From the NCBI GenBank assembly GCA_964580815.1, contig CAZOLY010000171.1, forward strand, positions 1 to 7,036: a DNA stretch of 7,036 nt, given 5' to 3'. A program made the translations under genes and the position numbers. The DNA comes from G020354785 sp964580815 (GTDB lineage: Bacteria; Bacteroidota; Bacteroidia; Bacteroidales; UBA10428). The notes beneath the pieces were generated by a model. The model was not told the DNA's origin and did not search any database. It saw only the letters and a program-made list of their open reading frames with translations. This document shows, in pieces, positions 1 to 5,868 of this stretch (the first letter of the stretch is position 1; each line of letters opens with the position of its first letter).

Positions 1-106
1 TGTCAGGATCTATTACATAGGGATCGCCCTCACTTATAGCACTATTAGGACATTCAGGCAAACATATTCCACAAGCAGTGCATTCATCATTTATTCTGTA
101 AGCCAT
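1..106 (-). CDS. 2[4Fe-4S] ferredoxin, bacterial type (partial, 3' end beyond the window)
   Basis: Reading leftward from an ATG at 106-104, the first 35 codons begin MAYRINDECTACGICLPECP. This is the N-terminal half of a small bacterial (clostridial/Allochromatium-like) ferredoxin, a soluble cytoplasmic electron carrier. The motif CxxCxxCxxxCP is complete: Cys9, Cys12 and Cys15 would bind the first cluster and Cys19 the second, by family rule. It is followed by the usual AISEGDPYVIDPD stretch that leads to the second cysteine motif, which lies outside the window. The start is firm because family members begin with MAY(K/R)I. No Shine-Dalgarno sequence is seen; the leader is A/T only. The gene lies 93 bases downstream of the large outer-membrane protein gene and has its own candidate promoter, so it is probably transcribed separately. 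Its redox partner cannot be told from here. Confidence 0.93.
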   Translation of the reverse strand, partial: MAYRINDECTACGICLPECPNSAISEGDPYVIDPD

Positions 107-133
107 AACATTTAATTTTAATTAATAAATAAA

Positions 134-141
134 CAAATTTA
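134..141 (-). promoter_or_regulatory. Candidate Bacteroidota -7 promoter element for the ferredoxin gene
   Basis: On the minus strand the bases read TAAATTTG, an exact match to the Bacteroidota -7 consensus TAnnTTTG. It lies 27 bases upstream of the ferredoxin ATG, which would give a short leader of about 20 bases. No clear TTTG is found about 20 bases further upstream; only CTTTT is there, so the -33 half is weak. In such AT-rich sequence a chance match is possible. Confidence 0.42.
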
Positions 142-172
142 TACTTTATATTTATTCTTAAAAGATATTTCC

Positions 173-196
173 TGTTAAAATTATCAATATTTAACA
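173..196. repeat. Short AT-rich inverted repeat after the outer-membrane protein gene
   Basis: TGTTAAA (173-179) pairs with TTTAACA (190-196) across a 10-base loop, starting 4 bases beyond the stop codon of the minus-strand gene. The place is right for a transcription terminator, but the 7-bp stem has only one G-C pair and no clean T tract follows on the minus strand. It may be a weak transcript 3' end or simply chance in AT-rich DNA. Confidence 0.22.
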
Positions 197-199
197 TAA

Positions 200-3100
200 T
201 TAAAAATCCAGGCTTAGAGAAAAATAGAAAATTCTATCGCGTATCTTACTGTCTTCAATTCCCCAGGCCCAGTCAAGCCTCACAAAATAGCCCAGTAATT
301 GTGAACGCAGTCCGAACCCATAGCCAGCAACTAATGGTTCCCTGTTGGTATCAATTATAATTGTTATAGGATTTCCATTCCCGTCGGGAGGAATCACCTG
401 TTTATCGTAAGCATTCTCCTTGGAATATGGCGTTAATCCGGACCATGCAGTACCGATATCAAAAAATCCGACAATCTGAAAATTCTCTAAGAAACTATTA
501 CTTATAGGGTAATTGGCCAAATATTTTATTATCGGCCAGCGGATTTCCGTATTAATTAAGGCAAAATTGTTGCCATTTCTTACATTTTGGGAAAATCCCC
601 TCATGTTTGTGGCTACAGTTTGATATGCATAGTTAGCTTCGGTATTTATGGGTATCTCACTTAAAGGAATAAATGTGGGCACCTTAAAAGGAGTAATATT
701 TGTCCAGTTATCAACCCCTCCCAGATAATATACCAGTTTGCTTGATCCCTGTGATGTGCTTGCAGCAAATCTGTTAGCCCAAATAAGATTCCTGTGTATC
801 TTTATATAATGCCTGAAGTCAATTCCCAGGACAATCAAATCATCGAAATTGTCATTTACCTGCTGATATAACTCACCGAACAATTTGTACCTGGTGCCGC
901 TTGGCAGATTCATCCCCAGGGATCTGGTATTATCAAATATATATTCGACCTTCAAACCAACCCATGTTTTATTTATGTTCGCTTTGCCAAGATAATTAAT
1001 ATTAGTGGCAAGATATATCGTCCTGTCGTTCCTGAAAGTTAAGGTTCTAACCCACGATTTTACCTGGTCAAAGGGATATCTGAAAATAAATGACAGCTCT
1101 TGGGTATGGGTTTTAACTGTAAACACTTCTCCCTCCTCTTCACCTTCATTCCTGAAAGTCTGCCGGTGAAAGACTATTTGCTTGTCGAGACGCTTCTTAA
1201 GATTTTCAACACTAATAAGATATTCATTACTGTTAAAGTCGGATGACAGTCTTAATCCGCCGGTAATTTTAAAATCATCAAACAAATCATTTGTTCCTAT
1301 TTTAAAAAGCAAATTCATGCCAGGGTTAAAATATACAGCCCCACCCGTAAATGCCTGATAAGATTCATTTAAGAAACTAAAGTCAACCTGGTTAACAATA
1401 TAATTCTGATAAAAAGCTGTCTGATATATCCGTATTTTAGGCCTCTTTTTCTCGGCTGTATCTAAAGACAGGGTTATATTCTTATCTTTCAGCTTTGAAT
1501 TGTAATAATTGATCTTTTCTTTTTCAAAAATATAATTGTTAATGTCAATCTCATATTCATTAAAAACAAATGTATCCCTGTCACTGGTAATAATGGTGTT
1601 ATCTTTAATTGACTGAATGCTCATGTCTTTCCTGTTGATATTTTCAATGCTGTCCCTCTCAGCTATTTTCTTTGTGAATATCTTTCTGAATTCAGTAGGC
1701 CCATGCTCCTCTCTTGGAATGATTTCTTCATCGATTGGATGATCATAGATTTGATACCTCCCGTCATTAAAAATTATTTCTCCCAGTTTTCCTGCTTTCT
1801 GGTTATAATCTTGTTCAATGATATTCCTGGAATAATCAGAAACCGGAAAGGATTTGGAGTAATACCTGTAATGAATAACAGTATCAACATAATTTATTGT
1901 GCTATCAAACCGGGATACATATCTGTTTATTATCCCGCTTTTGTCATTAAGTATAAGAAACTTGTTTTTACTAAGCTCATAAGGCTGGATATTATTCGCA
2001 TATTTATCATCTGACAGGCGTATAAGCTCATTATCCCCGTTCCTATAATCATATATAAACAAATTATGACTTAAAGCCTTTCTCCTGTCGTTAATTTCAC
2101 TGTCTAAGGTATCGGAATACCTGTTGGATGAAAAAACAATCTGTTCGGAATTGTTGATAAATCTTGGATTAAAGTCATCAGCATAATCATTTGTTATCTG
2201 CTGAAATGTGCCGGAAGCAATGGTATATACAAATATGTCCGTTTTGCCTTTCTTTACCCCTGAAAAAACAAATAATGAACCATCATCAGAAAACGAATAA
2301 TCGAGTATTTTTTCAAAATAATAAAAATTTCTGACCTCCAGTGTTTTTGTTGCCACTGTGTAATAATACAGCCTTAATCCTCCCTCTTCTTCGGTAATAA
2401 ATGTCAATATTCTTCCTGAGGGATGCCATGCCAAAACAGGATAAGAATAGTCAGTAATCTGCTCAAGTTTATGCTCTCTTCTGATAATCTTTTTATGTTT
2501 ATTGGTTTCGGAATTATAAAGCCATATCTTATACTGCCCTGATTCATTAGTTACGTATGATATATACTTTTTATCCGGACTGATTTTTATTTGCTGGTAA
2601 ACACGTTTTCTGCGCGGGTGTTTCAGGATTTTGCCTGTTTCAGGTAAGCTCTGACGAAACTGATCTTCTTTATAAAGATCCAAATAATAACTCATCCAGT
2701 CATAGGATAGCTGCTTCAACGAAAAGCCCAGTGCATAGAGGAAGCATGAGTTGGAGTTTTTGTTTATTCTTGTCAGATAAATAATGCTCGGTATCACAGA
2801 TTCTCCATATGTGTCGGCTATATATTTCCAGAATGAATGTCCTGCATAAACAGCATCTTCTCCTATAAGGCGGTTAAACTTTTTATATCTTTTATTTATT
2901 ATGCCATCTTTAACTTTATTCTCTATTTCAAAGTTCCAGCCTTTTGACACATAAGAAACCAGCCCCTCAAAATACCATTCGGGCAGATTAATCAGCGTTG
3001 AGTTAGTAACATTATCTTTCAATTCAAACCCGTATAGTATTTCGTTAATTAATACTTTTGCTATTGCTGCAGTAATTTGTTCTTCGAATTTGACGTAGTC

Positions 3101-3502
3101 TCCTTCAAAATAAAGAAACACCTTGTTCCTGCTAATTGTTGTTACCCCACCTATATTATATTCATCCTGACCAGTTACTAATCCTATATTGCTTTGTCTG
3201 AAATCTGACAGTTTATTAAAAACGATAAAAATTATTCGCTTATCCAGGTTATAATTAAAAAGCCTTTCAATGCGCGACATTTCCTTTAATGCAAAATCTG
3301 CAGTATATTGTGCGAGTTCCGTACCGAACTGGTTAAAATATATATCGAACTTATCATAGCGGTAAAACTCCCAGTAAAAATCACTGTACTGAACCCTGTT
3401 TTTCCCGAATCTCATCTTATGGCCGTTATAAAACTGGCTATATATGCCTGGGAAAACAAAAAGCAGAGCATAAAAAAATATCAGCCTCGAGAGTTTTATC
3501 AT
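200..3502 (-). CDS. Outer-membrane protein: degenerate MA-like peptidase domain, TolB/WD40-like propeller and Omp85-like barrel
   Basis: This 1100-residue protein is predicted to sit in the outer membrane with a large periplasmic part. Residues 1-22 form a signal peptide (basic MIKLSR, hydrophobic core, end near IYSQ). Residues about 35-285 resemble the peptidase MA-like/gluzincin fold: LPEWYFEG (173-180) matches the conserved helix carrying the third zinc ligand, but the expected HExxH site reads ITAAIAKVLINEIL (143-156), with no histidine. Residues about 300-530 carry PD40/TolB-type blades (ISPDKKYISYVT, WHPSGRILTFIT, FSDDGSLFVFSG). A charged linker (about 540-690) leads to a beta barrel with the Omp85 hallmarks LGGVDNW (927-933), MRGF (967-970), FDIGTAW (1014-1020), GFGLRSQLLGYFVRLDWAWG (1062-1081) and a terminal Phe. 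No POTRA repeats are recognised. The start is fixed by an in-frame stop four codons upstream. The gene is divergent from the DUF1573 operon. Relatives are often labelled TolB or PD40 proteins; function, perhaps surface or envelope assembly, is unknown. Confidence 0.85.
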   Translation of the reverse strand: MIKLSRLIFFYALLFVFPGIYSQFYNGHKMRFGKNRVQYSDFYWEFYRYDKFDIYFNQFGTELAQYTADFALKEMSRIERLFNYNLDKRIIFIVFNKLSDFRQSNIGLVTGQDEYNIGGVTTISRNKVFLYFEGDYVKFEEQITAAIAKVLINEILYGFELKDNVTNSTLINLPEWYFEGLVSYVSKGWNFEIENKVKDGIINKRYKKFNRLIGEDAVYAGHSFWKYIADTYGESVIPSIIYLTRINKNSNSCFLYALGFSLKQLSYDWMSYYLDLYKEDQFRQSLPETGKILKHPRRKRVYQQIKISPDKKYISYVTNESGQYKIWLYNSETNKHKKIIRREHKLEQITDYSYPVLAWHPSGRILTFITEEEGGLRLYYYTVATKTLEVRNFYYFEKILDYSFSDDGSLFVFSGVKKGKTDIFVYTIASGTFQQITNDYADDFNPRFINNSEQIVFSSNRYSDTLDSEINDRRKALSHNLFIYDYRNGDNELIRLSDDKYANNIQPYELSKNKFLILNDKSGIINRYVSRFDSTINYVDTVIHYRYYSKSFPVSDYSRNIIEQDYNQKAGKLGEIIFNDGRYQIYDHPIDEEIIPREEHGPTEFRKIFTKKIAERDSIENINRKDMSIQSIKDNTIITSDRDTFVFNEYEIDINNYIFEKEKINYYNSKLKDKNITLSLDTAEKKRPKIRIYQTAFYQNYIVNQVDFSFLNESYQAFTGGAVYFNPGMNLLFKIGTNDLFDDFKITGGLRLSSDFNSNEYLISVENLKKRLDKQIVFHRQTFRNEGEEEGEVFTVKTHTQELSFIFRYPFDQVKSWVRTLTFRNDRTIYLATNINYLGKANINKTWVGLKVEYIFDNTRSLGMNLPSGTRYKLFGELYQQVNDNFDDLIVLGIDFRHYIKIHRNLIWANRFAASTSQGSSKLVYYLGGVDNWTNITPFKVPTFIPLSEIPINTEANYAYQTVATNMRGFSQNVRNGNNFALINTEIRWPIIKYLANYPISNSFLENFQIVGFFDIGTAWSGLTPYSKENAYDKQVIPPDGNGNPITIIIDTNREPLVAGYGFGLRSQLLGYFVRLDWAWGIEDSKIRDRIFYFSLSLDF

Positions 3503-3544
3503 TATGCAATGTTATATTGATAACTAATCATCCAAAGACAATAT

Positions 3545-3607
3545 AAAATTAATTTATTATTTTATTTTTTTCTAATTTTGCTTTTCTTGCAACTAAAAAT
3601 TAATTTA
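3545..3607. repeat. Pair of 12-base direct repeats (AAAATTAATTTA) flanking the promoter
   Basis: AAAATTAATTTA occurs at 3545-3556 and again at 3596-3607. Each copy contains the perfect palindrome AAATTAATTT (3546-3555 and 3597-3606). The palindrome centres are 51 bases apart, close to five helical turns, and the -7 element TAATTTTG lies at the midpoint. The sequence identity is directly seen. A role as paired operator sites for a regulator is only inference, and the region is so AT-rich that chance is a serious alternative. Confidence 0.4.
3573..3580 (+). promoter_or_regulatory. Candidate Bacteroidota -7 promoter element for the DUF1573-meaB-M1 operon
   Basis: TAATTTTG matches the Bacteroidota -7 consensus TAnnTTTG exactly. 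Transcription would start near 3586, giving a leader of about 50 bases before the ATG at 3637. The -33 position holds AATTAATT rather than TTTG. The rest of the 3503-3636 divergent region is A/T rich with no other clear signal. The best match facing left, TGTCTTTG (minus strand, 3532-3539), has one mismatch and no -33, so the promoter of the large minus-strand gene is not settled. Confidence 0.48.
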
Positions 3608-3636
3608 CAACAATTAAAATTTTACAATACCGGAAA

Positions 3637-4755
3637 ATGAAAAATTTAAAACTGCTTTACGTTGTCTTCTTTTCGTTGTTTCTGTTTACGGGTATTTCAG
3701 CTCAGATAAACAAAGCAAAGATAAGGTTTGAAGAAGAAGTCTATGATTTTGGTATCATAAACATTGATGCCGGCTATATGTTTCACGAATTCAGCTTTGT
3801 GAATATCGGGGATATGCCCTTCATTATAAATGATGTAAGAACTTCATGCGGTTGTACAACTCCTGAATGGACAAAAGAACCTGTAATCCCGGGCCAGTCA
3901 GGCTCAGTTACAGTGAGATTCAACCCAAAGGGCAGGCCAGGCCCTTTTTCCAAATCAATCACAATCAATAGCAATGCCGAAAGGCAGCCTGTTATATTAA
4001 GAATCAAAGGGACAGTCAGCACAGACGAGGGAGAAGTTACTACAGAACAAAAAATTGCAAGAATTATCAGGGAATATAAATATGAGATGGGGGACCTCAG
4101 GTTAAAATACACTCACGTAGCCTTTAATGAAATTGTAAAGGGGACCACTGAAAGCAGGACTATCAAAATAGCGAACAGTTCTGCTGAAAAATCCATAAAG
4201 CCAGCCTTAAAGAATATGCCTGAATTTCTGACAATTGTTTTTAAGCCCGAAATATTAGAACCCGCTGGGGAGGGAATAATTGAAATAACTTATAACTCAG
4301 CATTAAAAAATGAGTGGGACAGGACAATAGACAGACTTTATCTTTCTGTTAATGACGAAATTCCGAATAACAATATGCTTACTGTCACTGCAACTATCAC
4401 GGAAGATTTTAGCAGACTTACAGATGATGAAAAAGCAAATGCTCCAAGAGCAGACTTTGATTCAAGAACATTTAATTTCGGCACAATAAAACAGGGTAAA
4501 AAAATTGAACATAATTTTATTTTAAAAAATACAGGAAAAAGTGATCTTATTATCAGAAGGATCTGGGCAACGTGCGGATGTACAGCTGTTGCCCCCAGGA
4601 AAACCGTAATTGAACCCGGTGATAATACCCAGGTAAAGGCAGTTTTCAATTCTGCCGGCAGGAAAGGGAATCAGAAAAAGATGATTACCGTAATAACAAA
4701 TGATCCTGTCAATCCGAAAATATTGCTATGGCTCGAAGGAATTGTTGAAATGTGA
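3637..4755 (+). CDS. Secreted protein with two DUF1573 domains
   Basis: The 372-residue protein opens with a clear signal peptide (MKNLKLLYVVFFSLFLFTG, end near SAQ, residue 23) and is expected in the periplasm or at the cell surface. Two DUF1573 (Ig-like, MSP/HYDIN-related) domains are visible. The first, residues about 29-127, has VYDFGIINI, the CGCT motif at 71-74 and VIPGQSGSVTVRFNP. The second, about 272-371, has TFNFGTIKQG, CGCT at 313-316 and VIEPGDNTQVKAVFNS. Residues about 150-258 look like a third Ig-like unit without the CGC motif, so the protein is probably three beta-sandwiches in a row. The family is common in Bacteroidota and has no established biochemical function. It is the first gene of a tight cluster, its stop overlapping the meaB start. 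The ATG sits in an A-rich context without a Shine-Dalgarno sequence, as is usual in this phylum. Confidence 0.92.
   Translation: MKNLKLLYVVFFSLFLFTGISAQINKAKIRFEEEVYDFGIINIDAGYMFHEFSFVNIGDMPFIINDVRTSCGCTTPEWTKEPVIPGQSGSVTVRFNPKGRPGPFSKSITINSNAERQPVILRIKGTVSTDEGEVTTEQKIARIIREYKYEMGDLRLKYTHVAFNEIVKGTTESRTIKIANSSAEKSIKPALKNMPEFLTIVFKPEILEPAGEGIIEITYNSALKNEWDRTIDRLYLSVNDEIPNNNMLTVTATITEDFSRLTDDEKANAPRADFDSRTFNFGTIKQGKKIEHNFILKNTGKSDLIIRRIWATCGCTAVAPRKTVIEPGDNTQVKAVFNSAGRKGNQKKMITVITNDPVNPKILLWLEGIVEM
4736..4740 (+). promoter_or_regulatory. Possible ribosome binding site for the GTG-started meaB
   Basis: AAGGA lies 11 bases before the GTG at 4752, inside the last codons of the DUF1573 gene. Bacteroidota seldom rely on such sites, so translational coupling through the ATGTGA overlap at 4750-4755 may matter more. 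It supports, but does not prove, the GTG start. Confidence 0.3.
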
Positions 4756-5861
4756 AAAAAAAGACAAAGCATAAAAATACACTTATTGTAAGTGATGGCA
4801 TACCACAACCTGCTTCAATAAATAAAAATGCCGTCAAAATAATAAGGCAAAAAAAGAAAAAACTGTTAACTTCTGATGAACTGGTTAAAGGTATTCTTAA
4901 AGGGAACAGTACGGTCTTAAGCCAGGCCATAACTCTCACGGAGAGTAAACTGCCAGATCATTTTGAAATAGCACAGGAAACTATTGAGAAGTGCATACCT
5001 TATTCAGGTAAATCAATAAGAGTTGGTATCACTGGTGTTCCGGGAGTAGGTAAGAGTTCATTCATTGAAGCTCTTGGATTACAACTTGCAGCTAAAAACC
5101 ATAAACTTGCTGTGCTGGCAATAGATCCCAGCAGTGAACGTACTAAAGGGAGTATCCTGGGTGATAAAACACGTATGGGTCTTCTGGCAAGCCATCCAAA
5201 CGTGTTCATCCGGCCATCTCCGTCATCAGGCACTCTTGGTGGAGTTGCAAGAAAAACAAGAGAAACTGTAATTCTCTGTGAAGCTGCCGGATATGATACC
5301 ATATTTATTGAAACCGTTGGCGTAGGTCAGTCAGAAACCGCAGTGCATTCCATGGTTGACTTTTTTATATTGCTTATGCTGGCAGGCGCCGGTGATGAGC
5401 TGCAGGGCATTAAAAGGGGTATTATGGAAATGGCCCACATTATAGTAATTACCAAAGCAGATGGAAGTAATATAAAAAATGTTGAAAGGGCACAGCAGGA
5501 TTTTAAAAATGCACTTCACCTTTACCGGCCATTGGAATCCGGCTGGATACCTCAAGTGATGACATGCTCCTCCATAAAAAACGAAGGGCTGGACAAAATC
5601 TGGGATACTATCCTTGAATATAAAAAATATACAAAAAGGAATAAATTCTTTGAAAAACACAGAAGGGAGCAGGCACGTTACTGGTTATATGAGACAATAA
5701 ACCAGAATATAAAGGACAAATTCTACAGCTGTGTTAATATTAGAAACCTTTTAAGTGAATATGAAAAAAAGGTTCTTAATGACGAGATAAGTTCATTTAC
5801 TGCAGCTAAATTATTGTTAAACGAGTATTACAGGGAAAAGTCCGCGAAGAAGATAAAATAA
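4752..5861 (+). CDS. meaB: MeaB/ArgK-type G3E GTPase, methylmalonyl-CoA mutase chaperone
   Basis: MeaB is a cytoplasmic GTPase that loads and protects the adenosylcobalamin cofactor of methylmalonyl-CoA mutase (propionate/succinate interconversion). The 369-residue product has the whole family signature: the N-terminal helical SDELVKGILKGN and AITLTES (41-65), P-loop GVPGVGKS (95-102), DPSSERTKGSILGDKTRM (125-142), ETVGVGQSE (187-195), guanine-specificity TKAD (234-237) and the C-terminal dimerisation arm (about 300-360, RREQARYWLYE to AAKLLLNEYY). It is somewhat longer than usual because of a lysine-rich N-terminal extension of about 40 residues. GTG is the only good start: no in-frame ATG occurs before codon 142, and GTG overlaps the upstream stop by 4 bases (GTGA). 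This suggests translational coupling. Older databases call the family LAO/AO transport ATPase (ArgK), which is misleading. The related fused mutase IcmF is excluded by size. No mutase gene is in the window. Confidence 0.94.
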   Translation: MKKKTKHKNTLIVSDGIPQPASINKNAVKIIRQKKKKLLTSDELVKGILKGNSTVLSQAITLTESKLPDHFEIAQETIEKCIPYSGKSIRVGITGVPGVGKSSFIEALGLQLAAKNHKLAVLAIDPSSERTKGSILGDKTRMGLLASHPNVFIRPSPSSGTLGGVARKTRETVILCEAAGYDTIFIETVGVGQSETAVHSMVDFFILLMLAGAGDELQGIKRGIMEMAHIIVITKADGSNIKNVERAQQDFKNALHLYRPLESGWIPQVMTCSSIKNEGLDKIWDTILEYKKYTKRNKFFEKHRREQARYWLYETINQNIKDKFYSCVNIRNLLSEYEKKVLNDEISSFTAAKLLLNEYYREKSAKKIK

Positions 5862-5868
5862 TAACAAT

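Noticed and set aside
107..199. Possible small RNA or extra gene in the gap between the ferredoxin and outer-membrane protein genes
   Set aside because: Only A/T-rich sequence with a candidate -7 element and a weak 7-bp inverted repeat; no coding or structured RNA signal.
1703..2014. Plus-strand open frame of 103 codons inside the large outer-membrane protein gene
   Set aside because: It lies wholly antisense to a well-supported gene, has no recognisable domain and no upstream signal; a shadow frame.
3308..3520. Plus-strand open frame of 70 codons over the start of the outer-membrane protein gene
   Set aside because: Antisense to its signal peptide and N-terminal domain, with no family resemblance; a chance frame.
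3503..3636. Riboswitch (for example cobalamin type, given meaB downstream) in the divergent region
   Set aside because: The region is almost entirely A/T, has no stable G/C stems and no B12-box-like sequence, and the predicted leader is only about 50 bases.
5000..5302. Minus-strand open frame of 100 codons opposite the meaB GTPase core
   Set aside because: It mirrors the conserved P-loop region of meaB; the translation resembles no family and meaB motifs explain the base pattern.
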